Source: Euzebyaceae bacterium
Lineage (GTDB): Bacteria > Actinomycetota > Nitriliruptoria > Euzebyales > Egibacteraceae
Direction of reading: 5' to 3'
Length of the DNA stretch: 8,991 bases
Assembly (NCBI GenBank): GCA_013696915.1
Contig: JACCXR010000409.1
Location: 1-8,991, forward strand
The position numbers and the translations under genes are program-made. Positions 1 to 7,172 of the stretch are shown here, piece by piece (the first letter of the stretch is position 1; each line of letters opens with the position of its first letter). Under the pieces are notes generated by a model, which was not told the DNA's origin, made no database searches, and worked only from the letters and a program-made list of their open reading frames with translations.

Positions 1-747
1 GTCGGCGTCGAGAAGGACTACGGCGGGGTGCGGGCGCTCGCCGAGGTCGGCCTCGACATCCGCACAGGTGAGATCCTCGGCCTGATCGGCCCGAACGGCG
101 CGGGCAAGACGACGCTGGTGAACGCGATCACCGGCCTGACGCCGGTGACCGGCGGGAGCGTCGAGGTGCTCGGCACGCCGATCAGGGGGCTGCCCGCCAA
201 CCGCGTCAACGCCCTCGGCGTCGGCCGGACCTTCCAGCAGGTGAAGCTGTTCGACGACCTCACCGTGCGCGAGAACGCGATCGTCGGTGGTCATCGGGTG
301 ACCCGCCCGACCTTCCTCCGCCGACTGGTGTTCCTGCCCGCCGCCGCCCGGGACGACCGCGACAACGCCGCCCGCGCGGACCGCGTCCTCGCCCGGGTGG
401 GGCTGCTCGACCGCGCCGACGCCCCGGCGAGCAGCCTCGCCTACGGTGACCGCCGGCGCCTGGAGATCGCCCGCGCGCTGTGCGGGCAGCCACGGCTGCT
501 GGTGCTCGACGAGCCGGCGGCGGGCATGAACCACGTCGAGGCGCAGCGGCTCGGGGCACTGGTCGGCGCCATCGCCGCCGAGGGCGTCACCGTCCTGCTC
601 ATCGAGCACAACGTCCGCCTGGTGATGTCGGTGTGCACGCGGGTCGTCGTGCTCGACTTCGGGCGGGTGATCGCCGACGGCGATCCCGACGAGGTCGCCC
701 GGCACCCCGAGGTCCTGCGCGCCTACCTGGGCCAGGCCGCCACATGA
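1..747 (+). CDS. livG: Branched-chain amino acid/amide ABC transporter ATP-binding protein, LivG-like (5' end cut by window)
   Basis: ATPase subunit of a Liv-type importer, acting on the cytoplasmic face and powering uptake of branched-chain amino acids or related amides. The frame is open from base 1 and the residues before the first possible GTG (base 28) already match the usual N-terminal strand of this family, so the true start lies left of the window; 248 residues are visible. Walker A GPNGAGKTT falls at visible residues 30-38. The signature is the LivG variant LAYGDRRRLEIARAL, followed by Walker B LLVLDEPAAGMN and the H-loop LLIEHN. The GMN after Walker B and the Y-G signature separate LivG from LivF. 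The TGA stop overlaps the ATG of the next ATPase gene (ATGA), so the two are translationally coupled. The permease and binding-protein genes expected of such a system are presumably upstream. Substrate cannot be read from the ATPase; urea or short-chain amides are alternatives. Confidence 0.93.
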   Translation, partial: VGVEKDYGGVRALAEVGLDIRTGEILGLIGPNGAGKTTLVNAITGLTPVTGGSVEVLGTPIRGLPANRVNALGVGRTFQQVKLFDDLTVRENAIVGGHRVTRPTFLRRLVFLPAAARDDRDNAARADRVLARVGLLDRADAPASSLAYGDRRRLEIARALCGQPRLLVLDEPAAGMNHVEAQRLGALVGAIAAEGVTVLLIEHNVRLVMSVCTRVVVLDFGRVIADGDPDEVARHPEVLRAYLGQAAT

Positions 748-1481
748 CCGCGGAGACGCCCCTGCTCGAGGTCGACGGATTGCACGTCGCCTACGGCGGG
801 ATCGAGGCGGTGCGCGGCCTGTCGTTGCGCGTCCTCCGCGGCTCGCTGGTGACCCTGATCGGCGCGAACGGCGCCGGCAAGAGCACGACCCTGGCGGCGA
901 TCTCCGGGCTCGTGCGGCCCCGCGCCGGTCGGGTGCTGCTCGACGGCGAGGACGTCACCCGCTGGCGCAGCACCCGCCGGGTCGCCGCCGGTCTCGTGCA
1001 GGTGCCGGAGGGCCGCGAGGTGCTCGCGACGATGACCGTCGAGGAGAACCTCTCGCTCGGCGCGTGGCACCAGAGGGCGCATCTCGCGTCCGGCCTGGAG
1101 GAGGTCTTCGCGCGGTTCCCCGTGCTCGCCGAACGCCGGCGGTTGTCCGCGGGCAGCCTGTCCGGAGGAGAGCAGCAGATGCTCGCGATCGCGCGCGCCC
1201 TGCTCGCCCGGCCGCGGGTCCTGCTCCTCGACGAGCCGTCGATGGGCCTGGCCCCCCTGCTCGTCGACGAGGTCTTCAAGGTCATCGAGACGATCCGGGC
1301 GGAGGGCACGACCGTGCTCCTCGTCGAGCAGAACGCCCACCGCGCGCTGTCGGCGGCCGACCACGGCTACGTCATGGAGACCGGCGAGATCGTCCTGGAG
1401 GGGCCGGCCGCGGAGTTGCTCGCGAACACCCGGGTCATCGAGGCGTACCTGGGTGAGGGCTTCGACCCGCGGCCCGAATAG
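744..1481 (+). CDS. livF: Branched-chain amino acid/amide ABC transporter ATP-binding protein, LivF-like
   Basis: Second ATPase of the same importer, expected to pair with the LivG-like protein under the two membrane subunits. It has 245 residues, normal for LivF. Walker A GANGAGKST is at 40-48, the Q-loop glutamine in VPEGR context is Q86, the signature LSGGEQQMLAIARAL starts at 139, and Walker B VLLLDEP with catalytic E164 is at 159-165. After Walker B comes GLAP, typical of LivF, and the switch position reads VEQN (Q196) where most ABC ATPases have histidine, which is also usual for LivF. The ATG at 744 is chosen because it sits in the ATGA overlap with livG and gives the family N-terminus; the frame is open further upstream, but that part is antifamily sequence overlapping livG. 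Substrate is inferred only at class level. Confidence 0.94.
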   Translation: MTAETPLLEVDGLHVAYGGIEAVRGLSLRVLRGSLVTLIGANGAGKSTTLAAISGLVRPRAGRVLLDGEDVTRWRSTRRVAAGLVQVPEGREVLATMTVEENLSLGAWHQRAHLASGLEEVFARFPVLAERRRLSAGSLSGGEQQMLAIARALLARPRVLLLDEPSMGLAPLLVDEVFKVIETIRAEGTTVLLVEQNAHRALSAADHGYVMETGEIVLEGPAAELLANTRVIEAYLGEGFDPRPE

Positions 1482-1493
1482 GCTGGCGCGGAC

Positions 1494-2375
1494 ATGACGG
1501 CGACCATCCGGGAGCTGCTCGCGACCGGCAACCCCTCGTACTCCTTCGAGTTCTTCCCCCCGAAGACCGACGAGGGCGAGCGGCAGCTCTGGCAGGCGAT
1601 CCGCGAGCTGGAGCCCCTCCGGCCCACATTCGTGTCCGTGACCTACGGCGCCGGCGGCAGCACCCGTGACCGCACGGTCCGCGTCGTGCAGCGCATCGCC
1701 ACCGACACGTCCATCACCGCGATGGCGCACCTAACCTGCGTCGGCGCCTCCCGCGAGGACGTCCGCGCCACCATCGGCGAGATCAAGGCGGCGGGCATCC
1801 GCAACGTGCTCGCGCTGCGCGGCGACATGCCCGGCGGCCCGGCGGAGACCTGGGAGGCGCACCTCGACGGCCTGCGCCACGCCGAGGACCTTGTCCGCCT
1901 GCTCCACGAGGAGGGCGACTTCTGCGTCGGGGTGGCCGCCTTCCCCGAGGGGCATCCGGCGTCGCCCGACCGCGACGCCGACGTGGGCTACCTCGCCCGC
2001 AAGTGCGCCGCGGGCGCGGACTTCGCCGTCACGCAGTTCTTCTTCGACGCCGCGGACTACTTCCGGCTGGTCGCGACGGCCAGCAGGGTCGGCTGCGAGG
2101 TGCCGATCATCCCCGGCGTGATGCCCGTGACGAACGTCGCCCAGATCGAACGCTTCGCCGCCCTGTCCGGCGCCGCCTTCCCGCCGGCGCTCGCGGCCCG
2201 TCTCCACGCCGTGGGCGACGATCAAGAGGCGGTCCGGGCGATCGGCGTGGACGTCGCGACGGACCTCTGCCGCCAGCTGCTCGACGGCGGCGCGCCGGGC
2301 ATCCACTTCTACACCCTGAACCGCTCCACGGCGACGCGCGAGATCTTCGCCCGGCTCCACCGGGGCGAGGCCTAG
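1494..2375 (+). CDS. metF: 5,10-methylenetetrahydrofolate reductase
   Basis: Cytosolic FAD enzyme that reduces 5,10-methylene-THF to 5-methyl-THF, the methyl donor for methionine synthesis. The 293-residue TIM-barrel protein has the usual bacterial length. Visible motifs: FEFFPP with E19 (equivalent to the catalytic Glu28 of E. coli MetF), VSVTYGAGGSTRDRT at 48-61, LALRGD with D111 (E. coli Asp120, flavin tuning), VAAFPEGHP at 147-155, TQFFFD with Q181 (E. coli Gln183, folate binding), PGVMPVTN at 207-214 and the C-terminal IHFYTLNRS at 270-278. All key residues are present. The gene starts 12 bases after the livF stop, close enough for co-transcription, although no strong Shine-Dalgarno sequence precedes the ATG. 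The link with an amino acid importer is positional only. The electron donor (NADH or another) cannot be decided from sequence. Confidence 0.96.
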   Translation: MTATIRELLATGNPSYSFEFFPPKTDEGERQLWQAIRELEPLRPTFVSVTYGAGGSTRDRTVRVVQRIATDTSITAMAHLTCVGASREDVRATIGEIKAAGIRNVLALRGDMPGGPAETWEAHLDGLRHAEDLVRLLHEEGDFCVGVAAFPEGHPASPDRDADVGYLARKCAAGADFAVTQFFFDAADYFRLVATASRVGCEVPIIPGVMPVTNVAQIERFAALSGAAFPPALAARLHAVGDDQEAVRAIGVDVATDLCRQLLDGGAPGIHFYTLNRSTATREIFARLHRGEA

Positions 2376-2423
2376 CGAGCGACCTCTGCCCAGCGCGCGG
2401 CTTCTGCTGCCCCTGGGCCGTGC

Positions 2424-2465
2424 TCCGGGGTGGAATCTTCGGATATCCGAAGATTTCACCCCGGA
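2424..2465. terminator. 42-bp near-perfect palindrome between metF and serA; candidate terminator or operator
   Basis: Two 21-base arms meet with no loop at 2444/2445; the core reads CTTCGGATATCCGAAG. Of 21 pairs only 2433 against 2456 is not Watson-Crick, and it is G-T, so it would be a G-U wobble in plus-strand RNA. The arms are GC-rich outside (CCGGGG/CCCCGG) and AT-richer inside. It starts 49 bases after the metF stop and ends 111 bases before serA. No run of T follows on either side; actinobacterial terminators often lack one, so a terminator after metF is the leading reading. A dyad binding site acting on serA is the alternative. A small hairpin (GGGG AAT CCCC, about 2469-2479) follows at once. 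Confidence 0.5.
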
Positions 2466-2506
2466 ACAGGGGAATCCCCCGGCCGAGCGCGAAGAGGACC
2501 GCTGCT

Positions 2507-2535
2507 TTGGCCACCGATCGGAGCGGCCATAGAGT
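2507..2535 (+). promoter_or_regulatory. Candidate serA promoter (-35 TTGGCC, 17-base spacer, -10 TAGAGT)
   Basis: TTGGCC at 2507-2512 and TAGAGT at 2530-2535 are separated by exactly 17 bases. The -10 element fits the actinobacterial TANNNT pattern of the main vegetative sigma factor, and the -35 element shares TTG plus one further base with TTGACA. It would give a leader of roughly 35 bases before the serA ATG at 2576, with AAAGG (2561-2565) as the probable Shine-Dalgarno core. It lies downstream of the palindrome, so the palindrome would sit upstream of, not inside, the serA transcript. This is pattern matching only. Confidence 0.4.
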
Positions 2536-2575
2536 GACCCGGGCGGAGCCACAGCCAGAGAAAGGCAGCGGACGG

Positions 2576-4144
2576 ATGAAGGTGCTCGTGGCCGACCCGC
2601 TGTCCGAAGCGGGGGTCGACGCGCTCGCCGCCGAGTTCGACGTCGACGTGCGACCCGGCCTCGGCAAGGCGGAGCTCGTGGAAGCGATCGGCGCCTACGA
2701 CGCCGTGATCGTCCGCTCGGCGACGACCATCGACGCCGACGTCATCTCCGCCGGCACGAAGCTCAAGGTGATCGCGCGCGCGGGCATCGGGCTCGACAAC
2801 GTCGACGTGCGGGCGGCGACGGCTCGCGGGGTGCTGGTCTGCAACGCGCCGCAGTCCAACATCGTCAGCGCCGCCGAGCACGCGGTCGCGCTGCTGCTCG
2901 CCCTCGCCCGCCGGATCCCCGAGGCCGACCGGTCCCTGCGCGCCGGCGAGTGGCGGCGATCCGAGCTCGAGGGGATGGAGCTCCACGGCAAGGTCCTCGG
3001 CGTGCTCGGCCTCGGCCGGGTCGGCGCGCTGGTGGCGCAGCGCTGCTCGGCCTTCGGGATGCGGCTCGTCGCCCACGACCCCTACGTGTCCGCGGAACGC
3101 GCGGCCCGGATGGGCGTCGAGCTCGTCGGCACGGTCGACGAGCTCTGCGCCGTCGCGGACGTCCTCACGGTCCACCTGCCGAAGACGCCCGAGACGACCG
3201 GGGTCGTCGGCGAGGCCCAGCTGGCGGCGATGAAGCCGACGGCTCGCATCGTGAACACCGCCCGGGGGGGGCTGGTCGACGAGGACGCCCTGTACACCGC
3301 GCTGTCCGAGGGCTGGATCGCCGGCGCGGCGGTCGACGTGTTCTCGACCGAGCCGATGACCGACTCGAAACTGTTCGCCCTCGACAACATCGTCGTGACG
3401 CCGCACCTCGGGGCGTCGACCAGCGAGGCCCAGGACAAGGCCGGGACGATGGTGGCCGAGGCGGTCGCGCTCGCGCTGCGCGGCGAGTTCGTGCCCTCGG
3501 CGGTCAACGTCGAGGTCGGTGCCGTCATCCCCGAGCCGCTGAAGCCGTTCCTGCCGCTCGCGGAGAAGCTCGGCCGGCTGTTCACCGCCCTCCACGCCGG
3601 CGTCGCGAACGAGCTGACGGTCGAGTACGTCGGCAGGATCGCCGAGGAGGACCCGCAGGCGCTGACCCTGTCGGCGCTCAAGGGACTGCTCACCGACGTC
3701 GTCCACGAGCCGGTCACCTTCGTCAATGCGCCGCTGCTCGCCGTCGAGCGGGGCATGGCCGTCTCGACGCTCACGTCGGCCGCCGCCCGGGACTACCTGT
3801 CGGTAATCCGCCTCCGCGCCGGCGACGTGTGCGTCGCGGGGACCCTCGTGGGCCCCACGAACCGCGAGCGGCTCGTCGAGGTCTGGGGCTTCGACGTCGA
3901 CATGGAGCCGAGCGACCACATGGTCTTCTTCCGCTACGTCGACCGACCCGGCATCGTTGGTGTCATCGGCGGCCGTCTGGGGGAGGCCGGGGTCAACATC
4001 GCGAGCATGCAGGTCGGTCGCCGCGCCGCCGGCGGCGAGGCCCTGATCGCGATGGCCGTGGACAGCGCCATCCCCCCGGACGTCGTCGACGACATCGTCG
4101 CCGCGATCGGCGCGACCGACGCCCGCGCGATCGACCTCGCCTGA
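2576..4144 (+). CDS. serA: D-3-phosphoglycerate dehydrogenase, long form with ACT domain
   Basis: Oxidises 3-phosphoglycerate to 3-phosphohydroxypyruvate with NAD, the first step of serine synthesis. The 522-residue protein has the long-form domain order: substrate/NAD catalytic core (about 1-315), allosteric substrate-binding domain (about 316-440) and ACT domain (about 448-522). The Rossmann glycines are G145-x-G147-x-x-G150, with ribose-binding D168. The catalytic residues are R230 in NTARGG, E259 in STEP and H277 in TPHLGAST. The ACT start reads RYVDRPGIVGVIG, followed by GVNIASMQVGR, the usual serine-binding region, so feedback inhibition by L-serine is expected from family knowledge. 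ATG 2576 is chosen because it gives the standard MKVLVADPLS start and has AAAGG upstream; the frame is open further upstream without family similarity. It is preceded by a palindrome and a candidate promoter, so it probably begins its own transcript, and is followed 15 bases later by a second dehydrogenase. Confidence 0.97.
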   Translation: MKVLVADPLSEAGVDALAAEFDVDVRPGLGKAELVEAIGAYDAVIVRSATTIDADVISAGTKLKVIARAGIGLDNVDVRAATARGVLVCNAPQSNIVSAAEHAVALLLALARRIPEADRSLRAGEWRRSELEGMELHGKVLGVLGLGRVGALVAQRCSAFGMRLVAHDPYVSAERAARMGVELVGTVDELCAVADVLTVHLPKTPETTGVVGEAQLAAMKPTARIVNTARGGLVDEDALYTALSEGWIAGAAVDVFSTEPMTDSKLFALDNIVVTPHLGASTSEAQDKAGTMVAEAVALALRGEFVPSAVNVEVGAVIPEPLKPFLPLAEKLGRLFTALHAGVANELTVEYVGRIAEEDPQALTLSALKGLLTDVVHEPVTFVNAPLLAVERGMAVSTLTSAAARDYLSVIRLRAGDVCVAGTLVGPTNRERLVEVWGFDVDMEPSDHMVFFRYVDRPGIVGVIGGRLGEAGVNIASMQVGRRAAGGEALIAMAVDSAIPPDVVDDIVAAIGATDARAIDLA

Positions 4145-4153
4145 AAGGAAGGA
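4145..4153 (+). promoter_or_regulatory. Strong ribosome binding site AAGGAAGGA
   Basis: AAGGAAGGA begins on the base after the serA stop and ends 6 bases before the GTG at 4160. It decides the GTG start of the downstream dehydrogenase and suggests that serA and that gene share a transcript. Confidence 0.75.
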
Positions 4154-4159
4154 TCTGTA

Positions 4160-5080
4160 GTGACTGCACCCCGCATCGCCGTCGCGCCCGCCGGGACCAG
4201 GGAATGGGTCCGCGACGCCGTACGCGCCGGGGGCGGCGAGCTCGTCGAACCGGGCGACGCCGAGGCGCTCGTCTACACCGAGACCGAAGGCGCCGACGAG
4301 CTGCGGGCGCTGCTCGACGAGCATCCGGACATCGGCTGGGTGCAGCTGCCGTGGGCCGGGGTCGAGCCGTACGCCGAAGCGGGCGTCTTCGACACCGACC
4401 ACGTCTGGACGTGCGGCAAGGGCGTGTACGCGCCGCCGGTCGCCGAGCACGCGCTGGCGCTGGCGCTGGCCGGCCTCCGCGACTTCAAGCGGTTCGCGAC
4501 CGCCCGGTCGTGGCGCGAGCAGGCCGGGATCAGCCTTCTCGGCGGGAAGGTGACGATCTTCGGCGGCGGGGGGATCGCCGAGGAGCTCATCAAGCTCCTG
4601 GGGCCCTTCGGGTGCGCGATCACGGTCGTGCGACGGCACCCGAAGGACATGGAGGGTGTCGCCGCCGTGCTCGGCTTCGACGAGCGCTACCAGGCCCTCA
4701 AGGGCGCCGACGTCGTCTTCCTGGCCTTGGCGCTGACGCCCGAGACGCGGGGGTTCTTCACCCAGATCGAGTTCGAGCTCATGGAGCCGCACGCCTGGCT
4801 CGTGAACGTCGCCCGCGGGCCCCACATCGACACCGAGGACCTCGTCATCGCGCTGCGCGAGGACGCGATCGGCGGCGCCGCGCTCGACGTCACCAACCCC
4901 GAGCCGCTCCCGGAGGGGCATCCGCTCTGGTCGCTCCCGAACTGCCTAATCACCCCCCACACCGCGAACACCGAGGACATGGCGATCCCGCTGCTGTCCG
5001 AGCGCATCACCGCCAACGTCCGGCGGTACGCCGCCGGCGAGGAGCTCATCGGCCCGGTCGACCCGGCGCTCGGCTACTGA
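4160..5080 (+). CDS. D-isomer-specific 2-hydroxyacid dehydrogenase, NAD-binding, no ACT domain
   Basis: Probable NAD(P)-dependent reductase/dehydrogenase of a D-2-hydroxyacid; the exact substrate is not recognisable (glyoxylate/hydroxypyruvate-type or another 2-ketoacid). The 306 residues cover only the two-lobed catalytic core. The dinucleotide site is KVTIFGGGGIAEEL (130-143), a G-x-G-x-x-A variant of the usual G-x-G-x-x-G. The catalytic residues are R219 (NVARG), E248 (NPEPLPEGHPLW) and H267 (TPHTAN), all present. The post-sheet motif runs VVRRHP rather than an acidic ribose-binding residue, so NADPH use is possible. The GTG start is set by the AAGGAAGGA site. It lies 15 bases behind serA and is probably co-transcribed; it is not a serA duplicate, since it lacks the regulatory domains and has a divergent N-terminal half. 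Its last 35 bases overlap the 3' end of the convergent transporter gene. Confidence 0.9.
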   Translation: MTAPRIAVAPAGTREWVRDAVRAGGGELVEPGDAEALVYTETEGADELRALLDEHPDIGWVQLPWAGVEPYAEAGVFDTDHVWTCGKGVYAPPVAEHALALALAGLRDFKRFATARSWREQAGISLLGGKVTIFGGGGIAEELIKLLGPFGCAITVVRRHPKDMEGVAAVLGFDERYQALKGADVVFLALALTPETRGFFTQIEFELMEPHAWLVNVARGPHIDTEDLVIALREDAIGGAALDVTNPEPLPEGHPLWSLPNCLITPHTANTEDMAIPLLSERITANVRRYAAGEELIGPVDPALGY

Positions 5081-6236
5081 CCCGCGTCCCCGGCGGGGAC
5101 GGCACGCGCAGCAGCAGCGCGGCCGCGAGGAGCACGCACGCCGCCGCCGCGAAGCCGCTCGTGCGGATCCCGTCGACCGCGTAGACGGCCGGCGCGAGGA
5201 CGGCGCCGCCAGCCCTGCCGAGCGCGATCACCGCGACCATCAGCGACAGCAGCCGCTCCCGCGATTCGGCCGCCAGTTCGCTGACGAAGGGGATGGTCGA
5301 CACGATCGTCACCTCGAAGGCGACGAACCAGGCCACCACGGCGATGACCGCGCCGCCGAGCGCGCTGCCCACGAGCCCGAGGCACGCGTACGCCGCCGCA
5401 GACCCCAGCAGCCCCGCCAGGATGGACCGCCGCAGGCCGAGCCGGTCGGCGAACGCGGAGACGCTGCCCTCGCCGGCGAGCTCCGCGCCGGCCACCACCA
5501 TGGTGAAGATCCCGATCGCCGCGACGCTCAACCCGAAGTCGTCCTCCAGCCAGGCGCCGTAGACGACGAACAACAGCTCCGCCGCGAGGCTGAACAGCAG
5601 GACCACCGCGAGCATCGTCACCAGCCGCGCGTCGAGCCGCAGGGGCCGCCGCTGCGGCATCGCCGGCCGGTCGGGCGCCATCAGCGACCACAGGACCCCA
5701 GCTCCGACCAGGGTCATCGCCGCGACCAGGAAGAACGGCGCCCGCCAGCTGGTCGCGGCGATCAGCAGGCCGGACACCGGCACGACGACGAGCAGGGACA
5801 GCGCCCAGGACAGCTCCGTCGCCCCGAGCACCCGACCGCGCCGCGCGAACGGCACGCGCGCCCCGAACCAGCCCTGCATCGGCACGTCGAACGCCGGCTT
5901 TGCGGCGCCGACGAGCAGGAAGCCCGCCCCGGCCACCGCCAGCGACGGCGCCGAGCCCGTGACCACGCACCCCACCACCGCGACCACCAGCGCGCCGAGC
6001 ATGAGAGTCCGGCGCCCGAGCGTCTCGGCCGCGCGAGCCGCCAGCGGGGCTCCCAGCCCGACCAGCGACCGCAGCGCGACCAGCCCCGCCACGGCCGCCA
6101 GTGACACGCCCAGACCACGGGCGATCTCCGGCAGGAACGGGTAGACGACGCGCAGGCCCCCGTTCAGGGCCGTGCGGGCCACCAGCACCCCCACCAGGGC
6201 GGCGCGGACCTCGGTTCTGCCGGGGGAGCGGAGCAC
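5046..6236 (-). CDS. Major facilitator superfamily transporter, about 12 membrane segments
   Basis: Integral membrane transporter of 396 residues with the two six-helix halves expected of MFS proteins. Hydrophobic segments are visible around residues 11-31, 45-63, 78-97, 100-115, 142-160, 166-186, 204-227, 235-253, 271-290, 294-313, 329-350 and 358-377. The cytoplasmic motif A between helices 2 and 3 is degenerate (GAPLAARAAETLGRR, 62-76), and the equivalent in the second half reads AFADRLGLRR (261-270). A basic/proline-rich linker lies at about 188-203. The GTG at 6236 follows a TAGCCT box by 6 bases and may be leaderless; a second in-frame GTG at codon 10 is the alternative. It is divergent from the dehalogenase-like gene, with 54 bases between starts, so the two may share control. 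Substrate is unknown: a drug-efflux-like or a small-acid role are both possible. The C-terminal tail after about 380 is polar and lies in the overlap with the convergent gene. Confidence 0.88.
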   Translation of the reverse strand: MLRSPGRTEVRAALVGVLVARTALNGGLRVVYPFLPEIARGLGVSLAAVAGLVALRSLVGLGAPLAARAAETLGRRTLMLGALVVAVVGCVVTGSAPSLAVAGAGFLLVGAAKPAFDVPMQGWFGARVPFARRGRVLGATELSWALSLLVVVPVSGLLIAATSWRAPFFLVAAMTLVGAGVLWSLMAPDRPAMPQRRPLRLDARLVTMLAVVLLFSLAAELLFVVYGAWLEDDFGLSVAAIGIFTMVVAGAELAGEGSVSAFADRLGLRRSILAGLLGSAAAYACLGLVGSALGGAVIAVVAWFVAFEVTIVSTIPFVSELAAESRERLLSLMVAVIALGRAGGAVLAPAVYAVDGIRTSGFAAAACVLLAAALLLRVPSPPGTRVSSRAPGRPGR

Positions 6237-6242
6237 GACGGC

Positions 6243-6248
6243 AGGCTA
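6243..6248 (-). promoter_or_regulatory. Candidate leaderless promoter -10 box (TAGCCT) for the MFS gene
   Basis: On the minus strand TAGCCT (TANNNT type) ends 6 bases before the GTG at 6236. That spacing would put transcription initiation on the start codon itself, a common arrangement in actinobacteria. No Shine-Dalgarno sequence is seen, which agrees with a leaderless start. The site is short and could be chance. Confidence 0.3.
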
Positions 6249-6276
6249 CGCGGCTGGCCGGACCGGGGCGGCGTGC

Positions 6277-6283
6277 GGCAGGA
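6277..6283 (+). promoter_or_regulatory. Ribosome binding site GGCAGGA deciding the GTG 6291 start
   Basis: GGCAGGA ends 7 bases before the GTG at 6291 and overlaps the coding stretch that would follow a GTG at 6273. It therefore favours the shorter dehalogenase. Confidence 0.5.
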
Positions 6284-6290
6284 TGCGCCC

Positions 6291-7172
6291 GTGTTCTCCG
6301 GCTTCGAGCTGTCCCGTGTCCAGGTCGGCGACGTGACACTGCGGGTCCGTACCGGCGGCTCGGGCCCCCCGGTGTTGCTCCTGCACGGCCATCCGCAGAC
6401 GCACGTGATGTGGCATCGGGTGGCCCCGGCGCTTGCGGAGCGGTTCTCGGTCGTCGCTCCCGACCTCCGGGGCTACGGCGAGTCGACCGCGCCGCCGACG
6501 ACCGCCGACCACCTGCCGTACTCGAAGCGCGTGATGGCGACCGACCAGGTCGGGCTCATGGCGCACCTGGGGTTCCGTCGCTTTGCCGCCGTGGGTCACG
6601 ACCGCGGCGGCCGGGTCGCCTACCGCATGGCGCTGGACCATCCCGAGCGGGTCAGCCGCCTCGCGGTCCTCGACATCGTCCCGACGGCGGAGATGTGGCG
6701 CTTCGCCGAGCGCGCCGGCAAGCGGTTCGGGTTGGTGGACTGGCACTGGTACTTCTTGGCGCAGCGCCACGACCTGCCGGAACGCGTCATCACCGCCGTG
6801 CCGGACCGCTACTACTACGGTGGCTCGACGGCGGTCTTCGACCCCGAGGCGCTGGCCGACTACCGTCGCTGTGTCGCCGACCCGGACACCGTGCACGCCA
6901 TGTGCGAGGACTACCGGGCGGGCGCCGGCATCGACGACGAGCTCGACGAGGCCGACCGCGCCGCCGGCCGGCGGATCGCCTGCCCGACCCTCGCCCTGTG
7001 GTCCGCCCGGGACGAGCTGCCCCGCTGGTTCGACGTCCTGGCCGTGTGGCGGCGGTGGGCCGACCAGGTCAGCGGCCACGGGATCGACGCTGGGCACTTC
7101 CTCGCCGAGGAGGCGCCCGACGCGGTCGCCGGCGCGCTTCTCGACTTCCTGAGCTCGGCTACGGACGGCTGA
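6291..7172 (+). CDS. Alpha/beta hydrolase of the haloacetate (fluoroacetate) dehalogenase family
   Basis: Predicted cytosolic hydrolase replacing the halogen of a haloacetate with hydroxyl (giving glycolate) through an aspartyl ester. The 293-residue protein carries the full residue set known from fluoroacetate dehalogenase RPA1163: nucleophile D104 with R105 and R108 in GHDRGGRVAYRMALDHP (carboxylate binding), acid D128 in AVLDIVPTAEMW, halide-pocket H152-W153 in DWHWYFLAQ, Y208 in CEDYRAG, and catalytic H269 in DAGHFLAEEAP. The early strand/oxyanion region reads VLLLHGHPQTHVMWH. The GTG at 6291 is preferred: GGCAGGA (6277-6283) lies 7 bases before it and MFSGFEL is the family's usual N-terminus. 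A GTG at 6273 would add six residues without a binding site. It is divergent from the MFS gene, and a GC hairpin follows the stop. Residues alone do not separate fluoro- from chloro-/bromoacetate preference; an epoxide-hydrolase role is less likely given the two arginines. Confidence 0.85.
   Translation: MFSGFELSRVQVGDVTLRVRTGGSGPPVLLLHGHPQTHVMWHRVAPALAERFSVVAPDLRGYGESTAPPTTADHLPYSKRVMATDQVGLMAHLGFRRFAAVGHDRGGRVAYRMALDHPERVSRLAVLDIVPTAEMWRFAERAGKRFGLVDWHWYFLAQRHDLPERVITAVPDRYYYGGSTAVFDPEALADYRRCVADPDTVHAMCEDYRAGAGIDDELDEADRAAGRRIACPTLALWSARDELPRWFDVLAVWRRWADQVSGHGIDAGHFLAEEAPDAVAGALLDFLSSATDG

Noticed and set aside
2376..2575. SAM-, folate- or serine-type riboswitch before serA
   Set aside because: The palindrome is a single uninterrupted hairpin with no conserved multi-helix core, and the candidate promoter lies downstream of it.
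2456..4921. Very long minus-strand open frame (821 codons) opposite serA and the next dehydrogenase
   Set aside because: It is the complement of two well-supported plus-strand genes, rich in Asp/Arg/Gly/Val from third-position GC bias, with no family motif.
2950..5184. Long plus-strand frame across serA and the following gene
   Set aside because: Out-of-frame Arg/Gly/Ala-rich shadow of both genes; it crosses their boundary with no domain content.
5074..6339. Minus-strand frame overlapping the MFS gene
   Set aside because: Arg/Gly-rich shadow; the neighbouring frame encodes clear membrane helices.
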